In this document: positions 7,254 to 13,708 of the stretch, one piece after another
How positions within the stretch are numbered: the first letter of the stretch is position 1
Layout: every line of letters starts with the position of its first letter
Assembly: GCA_018780025.1 (NCBI GenBank)
Contig: JADMKH010000063.1
Coordinates: forward strand, 1-13,708
Direction of reading: 5' to 3'
Length of the DNA: 13,708 nucleotides
DNA from: Thiobacillus sp.
GTDB taxonomy: Bacteria; Pseudomonadota; Gammaproteobacteria; Burkholderiales; Thiobacillaceae
Position numbers and translations under genes: made by a program
The notes under the pieces: generated by a model
The model's database searches: none
What the model was told of the DNA's origin: nothing
What the model saw: the letters and a program-made list of their open reading frames with translations, nothing else

Positions 7254-8583
7254 CGACCTGTTTCAGGCCGCGCCCGAGTCGCGCGCAGCGGGCCAAAAGC
7301 GCGATGCCGGGGCGCCGCTGGCCGAGTGCCTGCGCCCCCACACCCTGGCCGAGGTGGTCGGCCAGACGCATTTATTGGGGCCGGGCAAGCCGCTCAAGCT
7401 GGCCTTCGATTCCGGCAAGTTGCACTCGATGATCCTGTGGGGGCCGCCGGGCGTCGGCAAGACCACGCTGGCGCGGCTCACCGCCGAGGCCTTCGGCGCC
7501 GACTTCATCGCCATTTCCGCCGTGCTTTCCGGCGTGAAGGACATCCGCGAAGCGGTCGAGCGCGCGCGCATGAACCAGTCGATGGGCCGCACCACCATTT
7601 TGTTTGTGGACGAAGTACATCGCTTCAATAAGGCGCAGCAGGATGCGTTTTTGCCGCATGTCGAATCCGGGTTGTTCACCTTCATCGGCGCCACCACCGA
7701 AAACCCCTCGTTCGAAGTCGTCGGCGCGCTGTTGTCGCGCGCCCAGGTCTATGTGCTGAAATCGCTGACGCTCGACGAACTGGGCCAGCTGATGCAGCGC
7801 GCCCTGCAGGAACTGCCGCAGTTGAAACTGATGGAAGGCGTCGGCCCCATGCTCGCCGCCTACGCCGACGGCGACGCCCGCAAGCTGCTCAACCTGCTGG
7901 AACAACTCGATACCGCCGCCCGCACCGCGCAGGTTGAAGCAATCGACACCGCCTTTGTCGAAAACGCGCTGGCGCAATCGATGCGCCGCTTCGACAAGGG
8001 CGGTGAAGCGTTTTACGATCAGATTTCCGCGCTGCACAAAAGCGTGCGCGGCAGCGATCCTGATGCATCGCTCTACTGGCTGGTGCGCATGCTCGACGGC
8101 GGCGCCGACCCGCGCTATCTCGGGCGGCGGCTCATTCGCATGGCGAGCGAAGACATCGGCCTGGCCGACCCGCGCGCCCTTGGTCTCACGCTCGATGCCG
8201 TCGAAACTTACGAACGCCTCGGCAGCCCAGAAGGCGAACTGGCGCTGGCCGAGGCTTGTTTGTATCTGGCCTGCGCGCCCAAGAGCAACGCCGCCTACAT
8301 GGCCTACAACGCCGCGCGTGCGTTCGTCCAGGCCAATCCCTCCAGCGACGTGCCCATCCACCTGCGCAACGCTCCCACCAAGCTGATGAAGGAACTCGGC
8401 TACGGCCGCGCCTACCGCTACGCCCACGACGAGCCCGAAGCCTACGCCGCCGGCGAACGCTATTTTCCCGATGACATTCAGGAACAGCAGTTTTACCAGC
8501 CTACCCCGCGCGGACTCGAAGGCAAGATCGGCGAGAAGCTGGCGCATCTGCGCAAGCTGGATGAGGAGGCGGGGGAGGGGTGA
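7243..8583 (+). CDS. rarA: Replication-associated recombination protein A (MgsA/RarA AAA+ ATPase)
   Basis: RarA is a tetrameric AAA+ ATPase of the clamp-loader/WRNIP1 clade that acts at stalled replication forks and single-stranded gaps. From TTG 7243 the protein is 446 residues, matching E. coli RarA (447). Visible motifs are Walker A GPPGVGKT (67-74), Walker B ILFVDE (119-124) followed by the family block VHRFNKAQQDAFLPHVE, sensor 1 FIGATTENPSFE, and an arginine finger in LLSRAQVY (about R166). The C-terminal part has the conserved SVRGSDPDASLYWLVRML and the YLPDDI-like YFPDDIQEQQFY segment. The start is uncertain: TTG 7243 gives a family-length protein and overlaps lolA by 11 nt, while the ATG at 7177 would overlap lolA by 77 nt. 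In E. coli serS follows rarA; here a low-GC cassette island follows. Confidence 0.95.
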   Translation: MATDDLFQAAPESRAAGQKRDAGAPLAECLRPHTLAEVVGQTHLLGPGKPLKLAFDSGKLHSMILWGPPGVGKTTLARLTAEAFGADFIAISAVLSGVKDIREAVERARMNQSMGRTTILFVDEVHRFNKAQQDAFLPHVESGLFTFIGATTENPSFEVVGALLSRAQVYVLKSLTLDELGQLMQRALQELPQLKLMEGVGPMLAAYADGDARKLLNLLEQLDTAARTAQVEAIDTAFVENALAQSMRRFDKGGEAFYDQISALHKSVRGSDPDASLYWLVRMLDGGADPRYLGRRLIRMASEDIGLADPRALGLTLDAVETYERLGSPEGELALAEACLYLACAPKSNAAYMAYNAARAFVQANPSSDVPIHLRNAPTKLMKELGYGRAYRYAHDEPEAYAAGERYFPDDIQEQQFYQPTPRGLEGKIGEKLAHLRKLDEEAGEG

Positions 8584-8678
8584 GCGCTTTGGGGGGTGCG
8601 GAATGTTTGTCGCGAGTCGGCTAGGAACAGTCCTTCACAGTGTTCTATGCGGATGTCCGGTATCTGTACCTAAGCAGC

Positions 8679-8750
8679 CTTCAACGTTTGACATAAGCGC
8701 CAGACAAAAAGCGCAGCTTTTTGGATGTCCGCTTGATGGAAGGGTTAGAT
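8679..8750 (-). other. attC recombination site of an integron gene cassette (attC-1)
   Basis: Read on the minus strand, the site opens with ATCTAAC, a perfect RYYYAAC box (8744-8750), directly after the stop of the 202-residue gene. It closes with GTTGAAG (8679-8685), one base off GTTRRRY. Between the boxes the plus strand can pair AAGCG (8695-8699) with CGCTT (8730-8734), and CAT (8692-8694) with ATG (8736-8738). That leaves G8735 unpaired. The tip is an 8-bp stem, CAAAAAGC/GCTTTTTG (8705-8712 with 8716-8723), with a 3-nt loop. Paired arms with an extrahelical G near R'' on the bottom strand are what integron integrases recognise in attC. The predicted cut is between G8685 and the adjoining TT. 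Confidence 0.8.
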
Positions 8751-9380
8751 CTCATTTGCGTACGGTCGTCCTGAGTTCCGCTCGATCATGCTGTTTTATT
8801 TCTTCTAGCGTAGAGAACAGCTCCGGCTCTATCGCAACTTGCCCTTCGATAATTTTGTGACAGTGGATTGGTGCCCTACGCCCGTACTGATCGATGTAGT
8901 GGTGGGCTACCCGATGTGCTTGCATAACCTGATGCTGAAGGCCGTGCGTGGAGTCTTTGCTCGCAATTGCACGTATGACTACAACAAGGTCGATATCCTC
9001 GAAATAGATGATGTCGCGATACTCGATGGACTTTCCCGCTGGCACTTCTAGTGTCTTGAACAGCTTGTCGAGTTGAGCGCCGATAGGGCGCTTTAGCGTA
9101 CGTTCATAGACCTCATCGAAAATCTTCTTCAGGAAGTAGGTGCCAATGAAACCTATGACTACTCCAACAGTCTCCAACCCGCCGAGTGCTGTCGGCTGTT
9201 TGCGGCGGTAGAGCGCAGGGACTCGTTCGAAATACTCGCGGTCGTATTGCCAGCCATCACTCTCGAAGAACGGCTCAATGACCTCTGCCTGGGCTTCAGC
9301 TGCCGGGCGTAGAAAGTGGGATTGGCCCTCGAGGCCGAATGAGTAGCGCGCGGTTTGCATAGCGGAATTGTGAGATCTAA
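8685..9380 (-). mobile_element. Integron gene cassette encoding the 202-residue protein
   Basis: Between the predicted G/TT cut points of the two attC sites lies a unit of 696 bp. It contains one minus-strand gene (8752-9360) that begins 20 nt inside the unit and ends one base before its own attC. This compact layout, with one gene and one trailing attC, is the standard gene cassette form. GC content looks lower than in rarA or glcB. No integrase gene is in the window, so mobility would depend on one elsewhere. Confidence 0.75.
8752..9360 (-). CDS. Cassette-encoded protein of unknown function with one hydrophobic segment
   Basis: I do not recognise this protein. From ATG 9360 it is 202 residues, beginning MQTARYSFGLEGQSHFLRPA. 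A longer frame to 9573 runs back through the attC site into the neighbouring gene and is rejected. The N-terminal part contains an aromatic-rich stretch FFESDGWQYDREYFERVP (31-48). One hydrophobic segment follows, GLETVGVVIGFIGTYFLKKI at about 61-80, with a polar helix after it. The C-terminal half is predicted soluble, with alternating hydrophobic strands (RDIIYFEDIDLVVVIRAI, 115-132) and a histidine-rich stretch (VAHHYIDQYGRRAPIHCHKI). A single-pass or membrane-attached protein is likely. No ribosome binding site is seen ahead of the ATG, which is common in cassettes. Its TGA stop sits one base before attC-1. Confidence 0.75.
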   Translation of the reverse strand: MQTARYSFGLEGQSHFLRPAAEAQAEVIEPFFESDGWQYDREYFERVPALYRRKQPTALGGLETVGVVIGFIGTYFLKKIFDEVYERTLKRPIGAQLDKLFKTLEVPAGKSIEYRDIIYFEDIDLVVVIRAIASKDSTHGLQHQVMQAHRVAHHYIDQYGRRAPIHCHKIIEGQVAIEPELFSTLEEIKQHDRAELRTTVRK

Positions 9381-9445
9381 CGTTTGAATTCACCGGCCGC
9401 TGCGCGGCTTCATCGCGCAGCGGCCGGTGGAATGATGGGTTAGCC
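9375..9445 (-). other. attC recombination site of an integron gene cassette (attC-2)
   Basis: On the minus strand it opens with GGCTAAC (9439-9445), one base from RYYYAAC, and closes with GTTAGAT (9375-9381), a perfect GTTRRRY. The TAA stop of the nuclease gene lies inside the first box. The core is a perfect 15-bp palindrome (9392-9406 with 9414-9428) with a 7-nt loop. Pairing continues outward as ATTC (9388-9391) with GAAT (9430-9433) only if G9429 is left out. That extrahelical G is on the plus strand, which is the bottom strand for this cassette orientation, and near R'', as expected for attC. A perfect hairpin of this size could also stop transcription. Confidence 0.88.
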
Positions 9446-10369
9446 ACCACTGGATGCAACCATCTGGTAGTAGCTAAGATAGATTTGGCCAGTCTGGGCC
9501 GCGTGTCGTTTCTTCCGGAGAAGCAGACTTGTGAAGTCAATTCGCTCTTCAAAAACCGCCATAAGGTCGCCACCGTCTACGAGCAGTATTGACGCCCCGC
9601 CAGCTTGGTGTGCGGCGACCCCATCTGCTGAAAACCCATTGATAGATAGGAAGATGCCGAGAGTGTTTTCGAGCTTCGTCTTAACCTTGTCTGTGAACAC
9701 CGCTAGGTCGGCTTTGTTGACCATTTCCTTTTGCCATTTCGCCTCGAACAGATACTCAGTGCCCTCAAGAGAAAACGCCCCGTCAATTTGTTCCCCGAGG
9801 TTTTTGAAGGATGCTTTTGGGTCGAGGTCAAATAGCTCGAAGAGCTCATACATCACGCGCTCTAGCTCAAACCCTCTGTTTTGCGCGTTGTCAGATCCGA
9901 CCAAAGCCATATAGCGACTTTTTATCGTTTCCAACTTTTGGCGGACAGCGGCGTTCTCCCGCAGCTTCTTCGCGGCAAGTTCTTGCCGGTGTTTGATGTC
10001 GTCCTGTTCCTTCTTGATGTCCTGGTGCGGTTCGACGAGTTGCTTGAGTTGGTTAACCGCGTTGCGAGCTTTCTCGACCTTTTGCGGCCCGTCATCCAAA
10101 GGCTTCAAATGAGAGAAGTCCGTAAGCTTGCAGAGTTCGTAGCAAATCTTTGTCAAGTCGCCGAGGTGTGCCGAAGGGTTTGCGACGAGATAGTCAACGA
10201 CGTCGGATGCGATCTGCCGTTTGTAGTTTTCCCAATTGAAGTTGTTAAGGAGGCCCGGCTTCGCCAAGCAGAGTTGTAGGAAGCCGCGAAGTTCGGACTT
10301 GTACCAGTAGACGGAGCAGAGAGCTTCTTTGAGCGCCATGATTCCGGCGGGTGATAGCTGCTTTGACAA
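9440..10369 (-). CDS. PD-(D/E)XK restriction-endonuclease-like protein in an integron cassette
   Basis: This 309-residue cytoplasmic protein has three parts. Residues 5-85 form a helical domain (ALKEALCSVYWYKSELRGFL onward). Residues 95-155 are rich in charged heptad-like helix (for example KKEQDDIKHRQELAAKKL). Residues 155-300 look like a nuclease fold of the Mrr/restriction-endonuclease type. The proposed active site is E170 (RGFELERV), D196 (EQIDGAF) and E209-x-K211 (YLFEAKWQK), which fits E...D-Xn-ExK. A C-terminal block, LLLRKKRHAAQTGQIYLSY, follows. The TTG at 10369 is preceded by AGGAG at 6 nt, a strong site. The TAA stop lies inside attC-2. GC is about 50%, well below the flanking core genes. 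An anti-phage or DNA-processing role is inference; there is no partner methylase in the window, so a classical restriction-modification system is unlikely. Confidence 0.8.
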   Translation of the reverse strand: MSKQLSPAGIMALKEALCSVYWYKSELRGFLQLCLAKPGLLNNFNWENYKRQIASDVVDYLVANPSAHLGDLTKICYELCKLTDFSHLKPLDDGPQKVEKARNAVNQLKQLVEPHQDIKKEQDDIKHRQELAAKKLRENAAVRQKLETIKSRYMALVGSDNAQNRGFELERVMYELFELFDLDPKASFKNLGEQIDGAFSLEGTEYLFEAKWQKEMVNKADLAVFTDKVKTKLENTLGIFLSINGFSADGVAAHQAGGASILLVDGGDLMAVFEERIDFTSLLLRKKRHAAQTGQIYLSYYQMVASSGG

Positions 10370-10375
10370 GGGATG

Positions 10376-10380
10376 CTCCT
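10376..10380 (-). promoter_or_regulatory. Ribosome binding site that selects a TTG start for the nuclease gene
   Basis: AGGAG on the minus strand stands 6 nt before TTG 10369. The next in-frame ATG is 10 codons further in and lacks such a site, so TTG is preferred. Confidence 0.7.
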
Positions 10381-10529
10381 AGGCTTGTGGTGGCTAGCGA
10401 GGCTGTAGGAAAAGCCCCAAAAATATCAATCCCCGCATCTTGCCCCAGCCATCCGGCTGCATCAACATTGTGAATCAAAGGGGCCTGAAATAAATTGAAT
10501 GCAAACCCCCATCATCTTAAAGCTTGAAG

Positions 10530-10557
10530 CCGGATGACTTTAGCTTACCGGATGACT
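10530..10557. repeat. Direct repeat CCGGATGACT, two copies
   Basis: CCGGATGACT occurs at 10530-10539 and again at 10548-10557, separated by 8 bp, giving an 18-bp period. A regulator binding site or a leftover of a duplication are both possible. Two copies of 10 bp are weak evidence for either. Confidence 0.45.
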
Positions 10558-10631
10558 GTTCTTCGCCACAGAACAGACTCTCGACGAGTATGCCGCGACC
10601 GTCGAGCAGCCAACAGACGACAGCATCAGCG

Positions 10632-10662
10632 TTAGCCGGATAAGAAACCCAGGCCCGGCTAA
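10632..10662. repeat. Inverted repeat downstream of glcB
   Basis: TTAGCCGG (10632-10639) and CCGGCTAA (10655-10662) are perfect 8-bp complements with a 15-nt loop, starting 8 bp after the glcB stop on the minus strand. It may be the 3' hairpin of the glcB transcript. No T-run follows on either strand, so intrinsic termination is doubtful. Confidence 0.45.
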
Positions 10663-10670
10663 TCCCTTGT

Positions 10671-12848
10671 TCACCCCCCACGCAAGGCAGCCTTGAACTC
10701 CCGCCGCCGCCGATGCAAGGTGGGTTCGGTGTAGCCGTTGGGCACGCGCCGGCCGTGGAAGATCATGTCCTGCGCGGCCTGGAAGGCGAGGCTGATGTAG
10801 TGCGGCGCCAGGTTGATGTAGTTGGGGTCGCCGGCATTCTGCTGGTCCACCAGCCGGGCCATGCGCTTCAAGCTTTCCATCACCTGGGTTTCGTTGATCA
10901 CGCCATGATGCAGCCAGTTGGCGATGTGCTGGCTGGCGATGCGCAGGGTGGCGCGGTCTTCCATCAGGCCGATGTGCTGGATGTCCGGCACCTTGGAGGC
11001 GCCCATGCCCTGGTCGACCCAGCGCACCACGTAGCCGAGCAGGCCCTGGATGTTGTTGTCGAGTTCGTTCTGGATGGCTTCCGGCGCCCATTGGGGGACG
11101 GCGGCAACGGGCAGGGTCAGCAGGTCGTCGAGCGAGGCGCGCGTGCGTGTGCGCAACGCCTGCTGGCGGGCGAAGACGTCGACGCGGTGGTAATGGATGG
11201 CGTGCAGCGTGGCGGCGGTGGGCGAGGGCACCCAGGCGCAGTTGGCGCCGGCCTCGGGGTGGGCTTGTTTGCTTGCCATCATGGCGGCCATGCGGTCCGG
11301 CATGGTCCACATGCCCTTGCCGATCTGTGCCCGCCCGGACAAGCCGCAGGCCAGCCCCACGTCCACATTCCAGTCTTCGTAAGCCTTGAGCCAGACGGCG
11401 GTTTTCATGTCGCCCTTGCGCAGCACCGGTCCGGCTTCCATCGAGGTGTGGATCTCGTCGCCGGTGCGGTCGAGGAAACCGGTGTTGATGAAAATCAGCC
11501 GCTCGCGCGCGGCGCGGATGCAGGCCTTGAGGTTGAGCGTGGTGCGCCGTTCCTCGTCCATGATGCCGATCTTGAGCGTGTTCTTCGGCAGTTCCAGCAC
11601 GTTTTCGATGCGCGCGAACAGATCAACGGTGAAGGCGACTTCGTCGGGGCCGTGCTGTTTGGGTTTGACGATATAGACGCTGCCGGCGCGGCTGTTGCGG
11701 AGCGGGCTGCTGCCTTTCAGGTCGTGCAGCGCGCAGTAGCTGGCGATGAAGCCATCGACCAGGCCTTCGAGCACCTCGTTGCCGTGTTCGTCCAGCACGG
11801 CGTCGGTGGTCATCAGGTGGCCGACGGTGCGCACCAGCATGAGGCTGCGGCCGGGGATGTCGAAATAGCGGCCGTCGGGTGCGAGGTAGCGCCGGTCCGG
11901 GTTGAGGCTGCGGGTCTGGGGTTTGCCGCCTTTGTCGAAACTGCTGGCGAGCGTGCCTTGCATCAAGCCGAGCCAGTTGCGATAGAGCTTGACCTTGTCG
12001 CCGGCATCCACTGCGGCGACCGAGTCTTCGCAATCCATGATGGTGGTGATCGCCGCTTCCAGGTAGATGTCGCGGATGCCGGTGGGGTGCAGTTCGTGGA
12101 TGGGGTGGTCGGTGTTGAAATGGATTTCGATGTGCAGCCCATGGTGCAGCAGCAGGATCGATGCGATGCCGCCGGCTTTTTCCTGATAGCCCCGGAACTG
12201 GGCGGGGTCGCGCAGGCGGGTGCGCACGCCGCTGGAGAGGGTGACCGCGAGTTGCCCCGACTTCACCGAATAGGCGATGGCATCGAGGTAGCTGCCTTCG
12301 ACCAGCGGCGCGGTCTCGTCGAGGAAGGCCTTGGCAAAGGCAATGACCCTGGCGCCGCGCAACGGGTTGAACGCGCCTTGCCTGCCGGCGCCATCTTCGT
12401 CGGAAATAACATCGGTGCCGTAGAGCGCGTCGAACAGGCTGCCCCAGCGCGCATTGGCGGCGTTCAGCGCGTAGCGCGCGTTGCTGAGCGGGACCACCAG
12501 TTGCGGGCCGGCGATGCGGGCGATTTCGTCGTCGACATGCTCGGTGGCGATGACAAAGTCCTCGCCCTCCGGCAGCAGATAGCCGATGTCGTAGAGATAG
12601 CGCTTGTAGGCCGCGGCATCGTGCGACCGGCCTTTGCGCTCCAGGTGCCAGGCGTCGATGCGCGCCTGCAATTCGTCGCGTCGCGCCAGCAGGGCGCGGT
12701 TACGCGGGGTCAACTCGCGCACGATGTCGGCGAAATCCTGCCAGGCGGTGTCGCTGGAAATGCCGGTACCTGGGGCGATTTCGTCGCGCACCAGATCGAC
12801 CAGCGGCTGGGCGATCTGCAGGCCGGCTATGGTGACGCGTACGCTCAT
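10671..12848 (-). CDS. glcB: Malate synthase G
   Basis: Malate synthase G condenses glyoxylate with acetyl-CoA to give malate and CoA in the cytoplasm, allowing growth on glycolate, glyoxylate or C2 units. The 725-residue length matches the G isoform (E. coli about 723) and not the shorter A isoform. Signature blocks include EDSVAAVDAGDKVKLYRNWLG, the catalytic arginine in LMLVRTVGHLMT (R340), DEERRTTLNL with Mg ligand E432, GFLDRTGDEIHT with D460, GKGMWTMPDRM, and the catalytic aspartate in LMEDRATLRIASQHIANWL (D631). ATG 12848 is preceded by GGGGAGG at a good distance. The gene begins 20 bp after the hydroxyacid dehydrogenase stop, so the two are probably one operon. The frame is intact and codon use matches the core genes. 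Confidence 0.97.
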   Translation of the reverse strand: MSVRVTIAGLQIAQPLVDLVRDEIAPGTGISSDTAWQDFADIVRELTPRNRALLARRDELQARIDAWHLERKGRSHDAAAYKRYLYDIGYLLPEGEDFVIATEHVDDEIARIAGPQLVVPLSNARYALNAANARWGSLFDALYGTDVISDEDGAGRQGAFNPLRGARVIAFAKAFLDETAPLVEGSYLDAIAYSVKSGQLAVTLSSGVRTRLRDPAQFRGYQEKAGGIASILLLHHGLHIEIHFNTDHPIHELHPTGIRDIYLEAAITTIMDCEDSVAAVDAGDKVKLYRNWLGLMQGTLASSFDKGGKPQTRSLNPDRRYLAPDGRYFDIPGRSLMLVRTVGHLMTTDAVLDEHGNEVLEGLVDGFIASYCALHDLKGSSPLRNSRAGSVYIVKPKQHGPDEVAFTVDLFARIENVLELPKNTLKIGIMDEERRTTLNLKACIRAARERLIFINTGFLDRTGDEIHTSMEAGPVLRKGDMKTAVWLKAYEDWNVDVGLACGLSGRAQIGKGMWTMPDRMAAMMASKQAHPEAGANCAWVPSPTAATLHAIHYHRVDVFARQQALRTRTRASLDDLLTLPVAAVPQWAPEAIQNELDNNIQGLLGYVVRWVDQGMGASKVPDIQHIGLMEDRATLRIASQHIANWLHHGVINETQVMESLKRMARLVDQQNAGDPNYINLAPHYISLAFQAAQDMIFHGRRVPNGYTEPTLHRRRREFKAALRGG

Positions 12849-12868
12849 TGCCCGATCCTCCCCGCTTC

Positions 12869-13708
12869 TCAGGTCACGACGTTGCAGGGGCTGCCGGCAA
12901 CGAAGGCCTCGATGTTGTCGATCAGCTGGTCGGCGAGAAGCTGCATCGCTTCCCGGCTGGACCACGAAATGTGCGGGGTGAGGATGAAGTTGGGCAGGTC
13001 GAGGTCGAGCAGCGGGTTGCCTTCGCGCGGCGGCTCCACCGACAGCACGTCGAAACCGGCGCCGGCGATGTGTTGCGAGGTCAGCGCCCGGGCCAGCGCG
13101 GCTTCGTCGACCAGATTGCCGCGTGCGGTATTGATGAGGATCGCGCTGGGTTTCATCAGGCCGAATTCGCGCGTCGAAATCATGTGGCGCGTTTCGGGCA
13201 TCAGCGGTGCATGCAGCGAGATCACATCGGCCTCGCGCATCACCGTGTCGAAATCGGTGTAAGCCTCGCGCGGGGTCGCGGCATTTTTGTGCTCGGCAAT
13301 CAGCACCTTCATGCCAAACGCCCCGGCCAGCTTTTGCATGCCGTGGCCGAGCGAACCGTAGCCCACCAGCCCCAGCGTGCTGCCGAACAGATCGTTGACC
13401 GGGCGGGTGAACAGGCAGAACTGATCGGACTGCTGCCACAGCCCGGCGTTCACATCCTGCCGCCAGCCCAGCAAATTGCGCCGCAGCGCCAGCATCATCA
13501 TGAACGCGTGTTCGGGCACCGCATGCACCGCGTAGTTGCGGATGTTGGACACGACGATGCCGTGGGCCTTGCAGTAAGCGAGGTCGATGTTGTCGGTGCC
13601 GGTGGCGGCTGCTGCGATCATCTTCACGCTCGGCGCGGCGGCGAGCAGTTCGCCCGTGAGCTTGACCTTGTTGCTGATCAGCACATGGGCGTCGCGGATG
13701 CGCGCGGC
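12869..13708 (-). CDS. D-2-hydroxyacid dehydrogenase (hydroxypyruvate/glyoxylate reductase type), N-terminus outside window
   Basis: The last 279 residues of an NAD(P)-dependent D-2-hydroxyacid dehydrogenase are visible; the gene continues past the right edge. The dinucleotide-binding loop GYGSLG is at 116-121 of the visible part. The catalytic residues are Arg in NTARGNLVDE (R196), Glu in DVLSVEPP (E225) and His in TPHISW (H246). An acidic residue after the second strand (VLIAEHKN, E139) favours NAD(H). Overall similarity is to HprA/glycerate dehydrogenases, which interconvert hydroxypyruvate and glycerate and reduce glyoxylate. Its stop is 20 bp before glcB, an enzyme that consumes glyoxylate, so a role in C2/glyoxylate balance is a reasonable inference. 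The exact substrate cannot be set from sequence: lactate, phosphoglycerate and other dehydrogenases share these motifs. Confidence 0.88.
   Translation of the reverse strand, partial: AARIRDAHVLISNKVKLTGELLAAAPSVKMIAAAATGTDNIDLAYCKAHGIVVSNIRNYAVHAVPEHAFMMMLALRRNLLGWRQDVNAGLWQQSDQFCLFTRPVNDLFGSTLGLVGYGSLGHGMQKLAGAFGMKVLIAEHKNAATPREAYTDFDTVMREADVISLHAPLMPETRHMISTREFGLMKPSAILINTARGNLVDEAALARALTSQHIAGAGFDVLSVEPPREGNPLLDLDLPNFILTPHISWSSREAMQLLADQLIDNIEAFVAGSPCNVVT

Larger units (their letters stand above)
10370..10670. other. Gene-free stretch between the cassette gene and glcB
   Basis: These 301 bp hold no convincing gene and have lower GC than glcB. They contain the ribosome binding site of the nuclease gene, a short direct repeat (10530-10557) and two short inverted repeats (10580-10606 and 10632-10662). 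No integrase gene, clear attI or third attC could be found. The promoter that drives the cassette genes should lie here, but I see no convincing -35/-10 pair. Confidence 0.6.

Noticed and set aside
8602..8860. Small plus-strand open frame after rarA
   Set aside because: It runs across attC-1 and opposite the cassette gene, with no ribosome binding site or recognisable sequence.
9392..9428. Simple intrinsic terminator instead of attC-2
   Set aside because: No T-run follows the stem on either strand. The R boxes, extrahelical G and stop codon placement fit attC better, although the hairpin may still impede transcription.
9361..9573. Upstream extension of the 202-residue cassette gene
   Set aside because: It would translate through the attC-2 palindrome and into the neighbouring gene; the cassette joint at 9380/9381 sets the limit.
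10580..10637. Possible third attC, with GGCTAAC on the minus strand (10631-10637) and an inverted repeat CTCGACG/CGTCGAG
   Set aside because: No matching GTTRRRY box or outer arm pairing could be found at a suitable distance, so it lacks the attC architecture of the other two sites.
10713..13262. Very long open frame on the plus strand opposite glcB and the dehydrogenase
   Set aside because: It is a shadow of GC-rich coding sequence. The minus-strand frames show complete malate synthase G and dehydrogenase motifs, while this frame has low-complexity content and no recognisable domain.

Overview
The window is a GC-rich (roughly 60-75% in most genes) proteobacterial chromosome segment. It reads most like a betaproteobacterium: it has a membrane-bound formate dehydrogenase of the FdnGHI/FdoGHI type, a bacterial-type tRNA-Sec with encoded CCA, an adjacent lolA-rarA pair and malate synthase G. 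Genus cannot be fixed from sequence reading alone.

Region 1 (1-6401, + strand) is a formate dehydrogenase and selenocysteine module. It holds the C-terminal end of the iron-sulfur beta subunit, the cytochrome b gamma subunit (256-873), the maturation factor FdhE (915-1829), SelA (1887-3284), a Tat-exported transglutaminase-like protein (3307-4401), SelB (4398-6302) and tRNA-Sec (selC, 6306-6401), which starts 3 nt after the selB stop. All genes run in one direction with short gaps or overlaps, so the structural enzyme, its accessory factor and most of the Sec-insertion machinery look like one transcription unit. The catalytic subunit, which should carry the in-frame UGA codon, lies upstream outside the window. 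SelD is not in the window. The exported transglutaminase-like gene has no known place in Sec biology and is the odd member.

Region 2 (6402-8583, + strand) is a housekeeping pair. lolA encodes the periplasmic lipoprotein chaperone and rarA a replication-linked AAA+ ATPase. Both use TTG starts by my reading, and the two genes overlap by 11 nt.

Region 3 (8584-10670) is an island of about 50% GC holding two leftward gene cassettes with attC recombination sites (8679-8750 and 9375-9445). Both attC sites can fold with the diagnostic extrahelical G on the recombinogenic strand. No integrase gene is visible, so this is a small integrase-less attC cluster (CALIN) or the end of a larger integron. One cassette encodes a PD-(D/E)XK nuclease-like protein with a helical N-terminal domain, a plausible defence gene. 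The other encodes a 202-residue protein of unknown function with one hydrophobic segment.

Region 4 (10671-13708, - strand) is a two-gene glyoxylate-metabolism operon. A D-2-hydroxyacid dehydrogenase of the hydroxypyruvate/glyoxylate reductase kind (its 5' end beyond the window) is followed 20 bp later by malate synthase G (glcB).
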